The notes under the pieces: generated by a model | Told to the model about the DNA's origin: nothing | The model's input: only the letters and a program-made list of their open reading frames with translations | Database searches by the model: none | Translations under genes and position numbers: made by a program | Assembly (NCBI GenBank): GCA_945872325.1 | Contig: CAMBZY010000036.1 | Span: 1 to 12,843 of the forward strand | Origin: Candidatus Kuenenia stuttgartensis | GTDB taxonomy: Bacteria; Planctomycetota; Planctomycetia; Isosphaerales; Isosphaeraceae | DNA length: 12,843 nucleotides | Direction of reading: 5' to 3' | In this document: piece after piece, positions 1 to 6,851 of the stretch | How the letters are laid out: every line of letters begins with the position of its first letter | How positions within the stretch are numbered: position 1 is the stretch's first letter

Positions 1-125
1 TGTTCGCTTGGACTAATACTTGGTTGAGGGCTTAACTTTGATGAACTTGTTGGCGAAAGGACCTGAGCCATCAGGATTTGATGGGGACGAATTTCCACGA
101 AAAAAAGGCTGACCAGAATCGCCAT
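1..125 (-). CDS. Partial divergent paralogue of the M14 peptidase, N-terminal fragment (runs off left edge)
   Basis: Reading the left repeat arm on the minus strand from the ATG at 125-123 gives an open frame to the window edge. It matches the peptidase N-terminus (MAILVSLFFV, then a linker rich in Ser and Pro) with one substitution, Thr for Ala. The frame stays open upstream to a stop at 218-216, so the start is uncertain; a GTG at 155-153 follows an AGGAA but with no spacing. That five of six differences are silent argues that this copy has also been translated. The body of the gene, including any zinc site, lies outside the window. It could instead be a dead fragment or an assembly artefact. 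Confidence 0.5.
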   Translation of the reverse strand, partial: MAILVSLFFVEIRPHQILMAQVLSPTSSSKLSPQPSISPSE

Positions 126-137
126 AACGTGTTTATA
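1..137 (-). repeat. Left arm of a long inverted repeat
   Basis: Bases 1-137 are the reverse complement of 276-412 (position x pairs with 413 minus x). I count 131 matches of 137, including uninterrupted matching stretches of 59 bases (64-122) and 40 bases (10-49). Mismatches are at 3, 9, 50, 63, 129 and 135, all transitions. The match still holds at base 1, so the true repeat probably extends beyond the window. Bases 138-275 separate the arms. The length and identity rule out chance. Whether this is a real inverted duplication or an assembly fold-back cannot be decided here. Confidence 0.95.
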
Positions 138-139
138 AT
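134..139 (+). promoter_or_regulatory. Candidate -10 box (TATAAT) between the two repeat arms
   Basis: A perfect TATAAT sits at 134-139, about 40 bases before an AGAGG (168-172) and the first possible peptidase starts. Only a weak -35 candidate, CTGACC at 109-114 with a 19-base spacer, is visible. On the other strand the same bases give TATTAT (140-135), about ten bases before the minus-strand ATG at 125, so the element could serve both directions. Sequence match only. Confidence 0.4.
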
Positions 140-233
140 AAGATAAGGATATCACTTCCTGACGAATAGAGGCTTGGTGGTGGAATCCGTTTCTAGTTGC
201 CCATTGGATGACCAATCAGAGAATCGACTGAAC

Positions 234-2999
234 ATGAATCTGTCAGCCCTGAAAAAAATCTCGATACCTAATCTCTACAAACATGTTATGGCGATTCTGG
301 TCAGCCTTTTTTTCGTGGAAATTCGTCCCCATCAAATCCTGATGGCTCAAGTCCTTTCGCCAGCAAGTTCATCAAAGTTAAGCCCTCAACCAAGTATTAG
401 TCCGAGCGAGCACTTGGGTTACGTTCCAGGCGCGGACTTCCGGCTCGCCTCATGGAAGACTGTCACGGAATATTTCACAAAGCTCGACAAAATCAGCTCG
501 AACGTCGCAGTCGAGACGATTGGTAAATCGACTCAGAATCGCGACATGATTTTGGTGGCGATCAGCGACTCGAAAACCATCTCGAATCTGAACGAAGTCA
601 AGCGGAATCAAAGACTTCTGGCAGATCCTCGGTTGATTCAGGATCGTTCGGAAGAAAATCGTCTTGTGATGGAATCCAAGCCAGTTGTCTTGATCACGGG
701 CACCATTCATTCCTCTGAAACAGCGGCCACTTTCATGTTGATGGAATTGGCACATGAATTGGCCTCAGGCCAGACAGCCTGGGCTCGTGAAGTTCTCGAA
801 AAAGTCGTGGTCCTGATTGTCCCTTCCGTGAACCCCGACGGGATTGACATTGTGGCAGAATGGTACGGACGAACGCTTGGTAAACCATGGGAAGGTAACG
901 GCTTGCCGAGGCTTTATCACCCTTATGCTGGACATGATACAAACCGCGACTTTTTCGCCTTGAATCTGGTGGAAACTCAGCATTTGACAAAGGTTATGTA
1001 TAGTGAGTGGTTCCCGTCCGTCTGTTGGGATGTTCACCAGATGGGCTCGGATGGGGCCAGACTTTTTGTTCCTCCATTTTTTGATCCGACCAACCCGAAC
1101 GTTGATCCGAGGATCACTCAAAGTATCATGATGATTGGTTCGCATATGGCTGCCGACCTCGCTTCAGCAGGCAAAAAAGGCGTCCTTCATTCCGCGATGT
1201 ACGACAACTGGTGGAACGGAGGGAATCGGACCACGCCTCAGCGTCACAATATGGTGGCGATTCTGACGGAAGCCGCAAGTGTCCGAATGGCAAGCCCTAT
1301 CTTCCTTTCACCGATGGACTTGCATGGTAAGTCCAGAGGCTTTGCCAACCACGAGCCAAATGTGAACTTTCCTGACCCCTGGATGGGGGGATGGTGGCGT
1401 TTACGCGATATTGTTGATTACGAACTGATCGCAGGACAAAGCCTTCTCACCCTAACAGCAAGATACGGTAAGTCCTTTCAACAGAATTATATAGCGATGG
1501 GTCGTGATCAGATTCATAAGGGCGAATCGGAGGCGCCTTATGGCTGGCTGATTCCTCAGGAACAGAACGACCTGGGAAGTGCGTGGAAGATGATTGACAC
1601 CCTGAGAAAAACCGGCATTGAAGTTCATAAGACTAAAAAATCATTGACTTTGCATGGCCAAATTTATCCAGCAGGGACCTGGTATCTTCCGGCACGTCAG
1701 CCGTACAGGGCACATTTAAAGGATATGATGGAACGCCAGAAATATCCGGACCGATTCACCGCTGGAGGGCAGGCGGAACCGCCTTATGATGTGGCAGGCT
1801 GGACCATGTCTTTACTGATGGGCGTGAAGTCGGTCGAGATTCATGATCCGATTGCTGTAGACTCCGATAAGGTCCAGACATGGGTAAGGCCACGGATTCA
1901 GGTCACAGGCGATTTAAGTTCAGCCAAAACGCTATTGATCGAAAATCGTTCGATTGATGACCTGTCATTGATTCAAGTTATGATGAATCGTGGAGTTAGC
2001 CTGATTATTCATTCTGAGTCAACGACGGTGGATGGGATCAAATTTCTTGCGGGATTCGTCGAAATCGAGGCATCGGAAAAGTCGCGAAAGATTCTCACTG
2101 AACTTTCTGAAAAAATTTCCACACAGGTTTATGCGACCAGATCAAACATTGCCGGAGCATCGGTAAAATATCGTTTAAAGTCTCAGAGAATCGCTGTTTA
2201 TCAGCCTTGGGAACCATCCATGGACGAGGGCTGGACAAGGCTTGTTCTAGACCGACTGGGGATCCCTTATACGACCATCCACCGCGATGATCTGCTGGCA
2301 GGTAAGTTGAATGATCGATTCGACTGTCTTCTGTTCCCGTCGGTTTCAGCGAGATTATTGAGAACCGGGTTCAAAGTTGGTGAAACGGAGCCAGGATTCG
2401 TCGGTGGAATCGCTGGCTCAAAAGAGATTCTGAAAGACTTTGCGAGTCGGGGCGGGACTATTGTTGGGCTTGAAAACAGCTCGGAGTTCCTGATCAGTGA
2501 ACTTGGTCTACCGGTCGAAGATTCAGTCGCAAGTCTCTCAAGCAAAGATTTTTATGGTCCAGGATCATTGATTGGTGCGGAAATCTCGGGGACGAATCCT
2601 TTGGTTTATGGGATGCCTGAAAAATTCAGCCTCTATTTCGATCGCTCACTGGCGTTCAAATCGGCTGCCAAGGCGACGAACGATTCGAATACAAAGTTTG
2701 ATCAGGTTGTGGTTTACAGCCGAGATTCAAGCACACTTCTACAAAGTGGCTGGCTGCTTGGCCCTGAAAAAATCAGCGGCCTGACAGCCCTTGGAGAATG
2801 CAGGATTGGCCAGGGACGCGTGATCCTTTTTGGTTTCCCTCCCCAGAATCGGGCACAGACCACAGGAACTTTCAGGCTTCTGGTGAATAGTCTTTGGCGT
2901 GGTGGACTTACGAGAATTGATCCGGCCAATACTGCGGATAATCCTAGGCTGGTTCCAGTCTCAGAGGCTGGGCCAAGGTCAGTCGGGCTTGTGAAATAA
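234..2999 (+). CDS. Secreted M14-family zinc carboxypeptidase-like protein with C-terminal amidotransferase-like domain
   Basis: This is a predicted zinc metallopeptidase exported from the cytoplasm. In numbering from the longest frame (TTG at 174, 941 residues), the M14 signature is complete: zinc ligands H179 and E182 (HSSE) and H288 (DVHQMG), the substrate-site motifs NPDG (220-223) and NRD (257-259), and the catalytic Glu E366 (LTEAA). Residues about 670-910, starting near RIAVYQPWEPSMDEGW, resemble the glutamine-amidotransferase-like domain that follows the peptidase domain in large M14 proteins of this type. I chose the ATG at 234 (residue 21) because it gives a signal peptide with a Lys-Lys n-region and an 11-residue hydrophobic core (VMAILVSLFFV). 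A GTG at 180 with AGAGG seven bases upstream is the main alternative. murB and ftsQ follow on the same strand, so a role at the cell envelope is possible. The substrate is unknown. The 5' end lies in the inverted repeat. Confidence 0.88.
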   Translation: MNLSALKKISIPNLYKHVMAILVSLFFVEIRPHQILMAQVLSPASSSKLSPQPSISPSEHLGYVPGADFRLASWKTVTEYFTKLDKISSNVAVETIGKSTQNRDMILVAISDSKTISNLNEVKRNQRLLADPRLIQDRSEENRLVMESKPVVLITGTIHSSETAATFMLMELAHELASGQTAWAREVLEKVVVLIVPSVNPDGIDIVAEWYGRTLGKPWEGNGLPRLYHPYAGHDTNRDFFALNLVETQHLTKVMYSEWFPSVCWDVHQMGSDGARLFVPPFFDPTNPNVDPRITQSIMMIGSHMAADLASAGKKGVLHSAMYDNWWNGGNRTTPQRHNMVAILTEAASVRMASPIFLSPMDLHGKSRGFANHEPNVNFPDPWMGGWWRLRDIVDYELIAGQSLLTLTARYGKSFQQNYIAMGRDQIHKGESEAPYGWLIPQEQNDLGSAWKMIDTLRKTGIEVHKTKKSLTLHGQIYPAGTWYLPARQPYRAHLKDMMERQKYPDRFTAGGQAEPPYDVAGWTMSLLMGVKSVEIHDPIAVDSDKVQTWVRPRIQVTGDLSSAKTLLIENRSIDDLSLIQVMMNRGVSLIIHSESTTVDGIKFLAGFVEIEASEKSRKILTELSEKISTQVYATRSNIAGASVKYRLKSQRIAVYQPWEPSMDEGWTRLVLDRLGIPYTTIHRDDLLAGKLNDRFDCLLFPSVSARLLRTGFKVGETEPGFVGGIAGSKEILKDFASRGGTIVGLENSSEFLISELGLPVEDSVASLSSKDFYGPGSLIGAEISGTNPLVYGMPEKFSLYFDRSLAFKSAAKATNDSNTKFDQVVVYSRDSSTLLQSGWLLGPEKISGLTALGECRIGQGRVILFGFPPQNRAQTTGTFRLLVNSLWRGGLTRIDPANTADNPRLVPVSEAGPRSVGLVK
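276..412 (+). repeat. Right arm of the long inverted repeat
   Basis: This arm lies inside the 5' end of the M14 peptidase gene and covers its hydrophobic signal segment and the Ser/Pro-rich linker behind it. Relative to the left arm, it differs at 278, 284, 350, 404 and 410 (all third codon positions, no amino-acid change) and at 363 (first position, Ala here against Thr in the other arm). Homology fades upstream of 276, only four codons before the ATG at 288. Confidence 0.95.
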
Positions 3000-3048
3000 C
3001 GCGGGAACGATCATAATTCTAGTCGTAGTGGTAAAGCCTGAAGTTGGC

Positions 3049-3076
3049 TTGATCTGTGACACTATCTCCTGATAGT
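3049..3076 (+). promoter_or_regulatory. Weak promoter candidate upstream of murB
   Basis: TTGATC (3049-3054) and GATAGT (3071-3076) are separated by 16 bases, four of six matches to each sigma-70 box. The second box is also the right half of a small perfect hairpin, ACTATC-TCCT-GATAGT (3061-3076). An AGAGGG (3098-3103) lies 12 bases before the preferred murB start. If real, murB and ftsQ could be transcribed apart from the peptidase. Confidence 0.25.
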
Positions 3077-3115
3077 ACAAGATTTCGAATCAAAAAAAGA
3101 GGGTCAGTCGGTACG

Positions 3116-4000
3116 ATGAGCCATCCGTTCTCTGAATTTGGTGAAGTCGTTTCCTGCGATACCCCTCTGGCCAGCCTGACTTGGCTTCGTCTGGGAGGTC
3201 CTGCACAGTTTCTGGCTCGACCAGCAAATGTGGATCAACTCTCGAATCTGATTCGAACCGCTCAATCGCATAATATTCCGTGGAAGATCCTGGCCGGTGG
3301 CTTCAATATTCTGGTCAGGGACAAGGGTGTGAACGGCCTTGTGATCCAAATGGCCAGCCCAGCCTTTTCTGACCTGGAGATTCGTGGCCAAACCGTTCTA
3401 AGTGGTGCTGCTGTCCCACTTACAGCCTTGATCTCGCAAACGGCTCGCGCCGGCCTCTCAGGCCTAGAGCAGCTGACGGGCGTTCCTGGGACGATTGGAG
3501 GAGCGGTTCGATCGGCTGTCGCCACCCGTTCCACGAACTTGGACCCGATGATTCGCCGATTAACCCTGCTTGACGCCGACACGGACATCATCAAACTGGA
3601 TCGTGATGACCTTGCGCCTGGCCAGAGTTGGTCAGAACTTGAAGATCATGTGATCCTCGATCTTGAGCTGGATTTGACTGTGGATGATCCCGAAAGTGTT
3701 GTTCGGCGGATGCGAAATGTCTGGATCCTGAAGAAAGAACATCAGCCATACGGTCACCAGCCAGCAGCATGTATTTTCAGAGATCCAAGGCCCGATCAGT
3801 CGGCTGAATCGTTGATCGATCAGGCCGGTTTGAAGGGATCAAGAGTGGGCGGGGCTGAGGTTTCCGTACGGAACGCAAATTATATCGTTGCTGATCCGAA
3901 CTGTTCTCCCAGCGACGTCTTACGTCTGATTGAGCTGGTGCGGGGCGAAGTGGATCGCCGGTTCCGCATTGAACTCGAACTTCGACTCGAAGTTTGGTAA
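3116..4000 (+). CDS. murB: UDP-N-acetylenolpyruvoylglucosamine reductase homologue (MurB-like), with altered active-site motifs
   Basis: MurB is the cytoplasmic FAD enzyme that reduces UDP-GlcNAc-enolpyruvate to UDP-MurNAc with NADPH in peptidoglycan synthesis. This 294-residue protein has the family layout: LGGPA (26-30), the FAD domain with GVPGTIGGA (122-130), and the C-terminal domain with SLIDQAGLKG (232-241) and Glu288 near the end, matching E. coli Glu325. The ATG at 3116 was preferred to a GTG at 3056 because it puts the N-terminus at the usual distance from LGGPA. Several conserved positions are changed: GGFN instead of GGSN (61-64), no Asn-Ala-Gly after GGA (131-140), and Gln170-Ser171 where Tyr-Arg is expected. 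Cys219 is at the catalytic Ser position, but I recall Cys there in other planctomycete MurBs. The reading frame is intact, so these are substitutions rather than a frameshift. Family membership is firm; catalytic activity is doubtful. Confidence 0.85.
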   Translation: MSHPFSEFGEVVSCDTPLASLTWLRLGGPAQFLARPANVDQLSNLIRTAQSHNIPWKILAGGFNILVRDKGVNGLVIQMASPAFSDLEIRGQTVLSGAAVPLTALISQTARAGLSGLEQLTGVPGTIGGAVRSAVATRSTNLDPMIRRLTLLDADTDIIKLDRDDLAPGQSWSELEDHVILDLELDLTVDDPESVVRRMRNVWILKKEHQPYGHQPAACIFRDPRPDQSAESLIDQAGLKGSRVGGAEVSVRNANYIVADPNCSPSDVLRLIELVRGEVDRRFRIELELRLEVW

Positions 4001-4027
4001 TCGTCAAATTTTGCCGATAATGATCAT

Positions 4028-4070
4028 GTCCCCTGAGAGGCACGTCCCATGGATGTGCCGTTCAGGGGGC
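4028..4070 (+). promoter_or_regulatory. RNA hairpin between murB and ftsQ
   Basis: CCCCTGA (4030-4036) pairs with TCAGGGG (4062-4068), and GGCAC (4039-4043) with GTGCC (4055-4059). They are joined by one G-U pair and one mismatch, and extended by G4028-C4070 and a U-G pair. This gives a stem of about 16 positions around an 11-base loop. No T-run follows, so it is not a classical terminator. It lies 50 bases before the ftsQ start and could affect read-through, mRNA processing or translation. Confidence 0.5.
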
Positions 4071-4119
4071 TTGGCAAAAGCGTCTCTTCCGATCGCATCA
4101 GGCAAACACGGACAAAGGA

Positions 4120-5115
4120 ATGCTGCGCACAGATCAGGCCAGCACTTCATCTCTGAACCAGTCGTCGGCAAGCCCAAGGCGTGCCGCTGATGCCCCTGCA
4201 AATCGATCAGCAGGTGGTCCAGCACTTTCTCGACGTAAATTCGGACCTCAGGTCGCCAGCACTTTGGCAACCATGGTGATCGCTGGATCAGCTTCAGTTC
4301 ATGCACTTGGTTCGATCAGGAACTGGCTTCAGAATCAGCCTGAGTTTAGGTTTAATAGCGATCAGATTTCGATCCACCCCGAGCCTCCTCAATGGCTGAA
4401 CGATCCTCGAGACCGAATTTTGGCCCTGATTCCGGAGCTGACCGAGTCCATCAGTGCTCAGCCCCCAAGTGCTTTGACCTTTGACACGGAAGAGCTTGCG
4501 CGACGTCTTCGGATGAAAATGACGTGGATTGAGTCTGTCAAGTCTGTGCGTCTCCAGCACCCGAATCATCTGGAACTTGACTTGGTTTTTCGCAAACCGG
4601 TGATGGCCCTCTCACTGGTCAAACAGGGCGTGATTTTACTCGACAAGCAAGGTGTTGTTTTGCCAGCGACCGATGTGCGTAAAGACTTCCTCGACAATAT
4701 CATTCAGTTCAATTATGCAGAAACTTTGGTTGATCAGGTGATCCAAAGAGGCGGGAAGCATCCTGCCCAAATTGCCCAGGGGCAGGTTTGGGAAGATACC
4801 CGAATTGCTGACAGCCTGCAATTGGCGGCATTTTTGACGGCTCAGGACGATGCAAGAAATCGCCCTCGTCGACTTTTTCGGCTGATCGATGCTGCCAACG
4901 ACCCGAACCGATTGATTGTTCGAACTGTTGAGGATTTATGGATCTGGTGGGGCCGTGCTCCTGGACATGAACTCCCGGGCGAGCCGAAAGCTGAGACCAA
5001 GTGGCGATTGCTGATGGAATGGCTCCAGCTTCACGGCCAATCTGGAAAGTTGGACGTGAATCAGTCGATGCTGGTCTTTGAAAAAGACCGAGCTGTGTTA
5101 TCGAGCGCGAAATAA
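4120..5115 (+). CDS. ftsQ: FtsQ/DivIB-like cell division protein
   Basis: FtsQ is a bitopic membrane protein of the divisome that links early and late division proteins through its extracytoplasmic POTRA and beta domains. This 331-residue protein has the matching order: a disordered Ser/Ala-rich cytoplasmic tail (1-40, ending SRRK), one weakly hydrophobic membrane segment (about 43-64), a POTRA-like region with the typical WIESVKSVRL...LELDLVFRKPVM (136-162), then VILLDKQGVVLP (171-182) and a beta-rich C-terminus. An AAAGGA directly abuts the ATG, too close to be an ideal ribosome site, but no better start is visible. It follows murB by 119 bases, an order known from dcw clusters, although murC and ddl are not here. 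Sequence similarity in this family is low, so the call rests on architecture plus context. Confidence 0.75.
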   Translation: MLRTDQASTSSLNQSSASPRRAADAPANRSAGGPALSRRKFGPQVASTLATMVIAGSASVHALGSIRNWLQNQPEFRFNSDQISIHPEPPQWLNDPRDRILALIPELTESISAQPPSALTFDTEELARRLRMKMTWIESVKSVRLQHPNHLELDLVFRKPVMALSLVKQGVILLDKQGVVLPATDVRKDFLDNIIQFNYAETLVDQVIQRGGKHPAQIAQGQVWEDTRIADSLQLAAFLTAQDDARNRPRRLFRLIDAANDPNRLIVRTVEDLWIWWGRAPGHELPGEPKAETKWRLLMEWLQLHGQSGKLDVNQSMLVFEKDRAVLSSAK

Positions 5116-5150
5116 CGTCAAAAAATTTAAGATGACCGATTCAAAGAGAA

Positions 5151-5178
5151 AACGGACAGCTTTTTAAGGCTGTCCGTT
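5151..5178. terminator. Bidirectional intrinsic terminator between ftsQ and the oxidoreductase gene
   Basis: AACGGACAGC (5151-5160) and GCTGTCCGTT (5169-5178) form a perfect 10-bp stem with the 8-base loop TTTTTAAG. On the plus strand GTTTT follows shortly after (5182-5186). On the minus strand TTTT overlaps the base of the stem and CTCTTTG follows. It sits between two convergent genes, 35 bases past ftsQ and 13 past the oxidoreductase stop, as expected for a shared terminator. Confidence 0.85.
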
Positions 5179-5191
5179 CGTGTTTTACTGA

Positions 5192-6775
5192 TCAGGAATT
5201 CTTGGCCAAAGTGAGAGCCTTTTCAGGTGTTTCAGGGCTCTTCCAATCGAACCATTTTTCGTCGAACTTCACGCGAATGCCTTGCTTCATCGCAATGTTC
5301 GATGTTAGGGCAATCACGGCGTCGGCCAATGCCACTTCACCTTTACAGCGAGGCTGGTATTGGTTTTCTGCGTGATAATTCTTCGGGTCGCCCTTACGCA
5401 TACAATAGGCGAAGTGCTCGAGCTCTTCACGATACCCACGCGATGGGTCCGCTGTGGCGGATCCACCCAGGCTCGAAGCAGCGGATGGGCCTGACCAAGT
5501 GGCCGATGTTTCGGCGACTGGCTTCCCAGCAGGTCCGCTTTGCATGGTGATGGACATGTTTCGGCCGCCAAGTTGAGTCTTGTTACGGTCGTTTTCTTTG
5601 TAGAGCAGGATCTCTTTTTCCTCTTCGATAATCATGGTTCCATAGGTACCCATGACCTCTTCGCCATACTTCTCAAAGGCGTTGGTGTTGATCGATGAAT
5701 AGGTCACGATCACACGGTCGTCTTTGGCCTGACCAGGGAATTCGAAGGTGGTAAAGACGTGGTCGTCCACCTGACGACCGTCCTTGTAAAGGATCGTTCC
5801 ACCATAGCCCTGCACGGAGAGAGGATGCTTTTTGCCCAGGAAGATTGAACAGGCGTCAAGCTGGTGACTTCCAAGCTCGGCCATCAGGCCAGCTCCAGTT
5901 CGCTCGTAAAGTCTCCAGCGAACAAGCTCATCAACAGAATTCCAGCCATATTTTTTGACGTCGATTGAACGGTCGTCTTCAGGAATTGGCTTCTTCCAGC
6001 TATCCCAATAGACAATCTGACCGGCTTCATCCTTCATGATCACGGGATTCCCGTTGGTATCATATTGGATCCCGCCATCTTTATCCTTGGCATAAACTGG
6101 CTGGCCATTGTTCCGGTGCCAAAGGGCACGGATGTGGCGGATGTCGCCCAGATGGTTGTTTTGGATCAGGAAATTGGCGTTGTCATAAAGCACCGAATAG
6201 TGACGCTGGTGACCAATCCCCAGAAGTCGATTCGTTTCATGAGCCGTCTTGACCATGTCTTTACATTGTTCGACCGTTCTGGCCATCAGTTTTTCGCAGA
6301 AAACGTGCTTGCCAGCCTTCATCGCTTCAATCGCAACAGGTGCATGAAGCCAAAGTGGCAGGGCGATTACGATCAACTCAACTTCAGGATCCTGAAGGGC
6401 TTTGCGGTAATCGTGGTCGTATTTGTTCTTGGACCGGTCAACGATCTTGGCTACGTCAGAAGCGGTATATTGCTTATGAGCCAAGAACTCTTTCTCGCCA
6501 CGTTTGACCTGTGAGGGGCGAATGTCGCAGAAGCCAATGTAATCGACATAATCTCTGTTGTGGTAACGGATCATGGCTTGGCAACCTTCGTCACCAGTAC
6601 CGATCACCACAGCCTTGACAGCCTTAATAGGCTCACTTGATTGATAGCCAAAGTAGTAAGCACCGGCGGCTGGAGCTACGGCTGCACCTTTGAGGAAGTC
6701 GCGGCGGGAGACTCCAAGAGCCGTATTGGTGTTCTCACGGCCAATGACACGCTGATCGGGCGTAAGGCTGGTCAT
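5192..6775 (-). CDS. Gfo/Idh/MocA-family oxidoreductase, Tat-exported
   Basis: A predicted NAD(P)-dependent dehydrogenase of sugars or sugar-like compounds, 527 residues. The N-terminus carries a twin-arginine export signal, SRRDFLKG (23-30), followed by an Ala-rich stretch, so it is likely folded with its cofactor and exported. The Rossmann motif is VVIGTGDEG (56-64). The catalytic-site motif is EKLM (161-164) instead of the common EKP, followed by GHQRHY (188-193) and ELGSHQLDA (300-308). I recall this combination from planctomycete members that are longer than the usual 350 residues. Residues about 222-260 form a polar insert with repeated short Asp/Gly turns. The gene lies 76 bases behind the DoxX-like gene on the same strand and ends at the terminator at 5151-5178, so they are probably co-transcribed. 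The substrate cannot be told from sequence. Confidence 0.9.
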   Translation of the reverse strand: MTSLTPDQRVIGRENTNTALGVSRRDFLKGAAVAPAAGAYYFGYQSSEPIKAVKAVVIGTGDEGCQAMIRYHNRDYVDYIGFCDIRPSQVKRGEKEFLAHKQYTASDVAKIVDRSKNKYDHDYRKALQDPEVELIVIALPLWLHAPVAIEAMKAGKHVFCEKLMARTVEQCKDMVKTAHETNRLLGIGHQRHYSVLYDNANFLIQNNHLGDIRHIRALWHRNNGQPVYAKDKDGGIQYDTNGNPVIMKDEAGQIVYWDSWKKPIPEDDRSIDVKKYGWNSVDELVRWRLYERTGAGLMAELGSHQLDACSIFLGKKHPLSVQGYGGTILYKDGRQVDDHVFTTFEFPGQAKDDRVIVTYSSINTNAFEKYGEEVMGTYGTMIIEEEKEILLYKENDRNKTQLGGRNMSITMQSGPAGKPVAETSATWSGPSAASSLGGSATADPSRGYREELEHFAYCMRKGDPKNYHAENQYQPRCKGEVALADAVIALTSNIAMKQGIRVKFDEKWFDWKSPETPEKALTLAKNS

Positions 6776-6851
6776 GTTCTTATTCTCATATCCGGAAGGG
6801 GTTTATGGACGAAAGATATCAGGGCGATTCAGACTTGATTTGATTTGGTCG

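Noticed and set aside
1..412. Inverted repeat as ends of an insertion sequence or transposon
   Set aside because: There is no transposase or target-site duplication, the spacer is only 138 bases, and the arms are coding sequence of a peptidase.
3061..3076. Small perfect hairpin after the peptidase gene considered as a terminator
   Set aside because: The stem is only six AT-rich pairs and no T-run follows.
3056..3115. GTG start extending murB by 20 residues
   Set aside because: The extra residues do not resemble MurB N-termini, and the promoter-like and AGAGGG elements fall inside them.
3770..3784. Cys instead of the catalytic Ser in MurB taken as a sign of inactivity
   Set aside because: I recall Cys at this position in other planctomycete MurB proteins, so this change alone is not odd; the other substitutions are.
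6065..6514. Open frame of 149 codons on the plus strand
   Set aside because: Antisense to the Gfo/Idh/MocA gene, with no independent evidence for expression.
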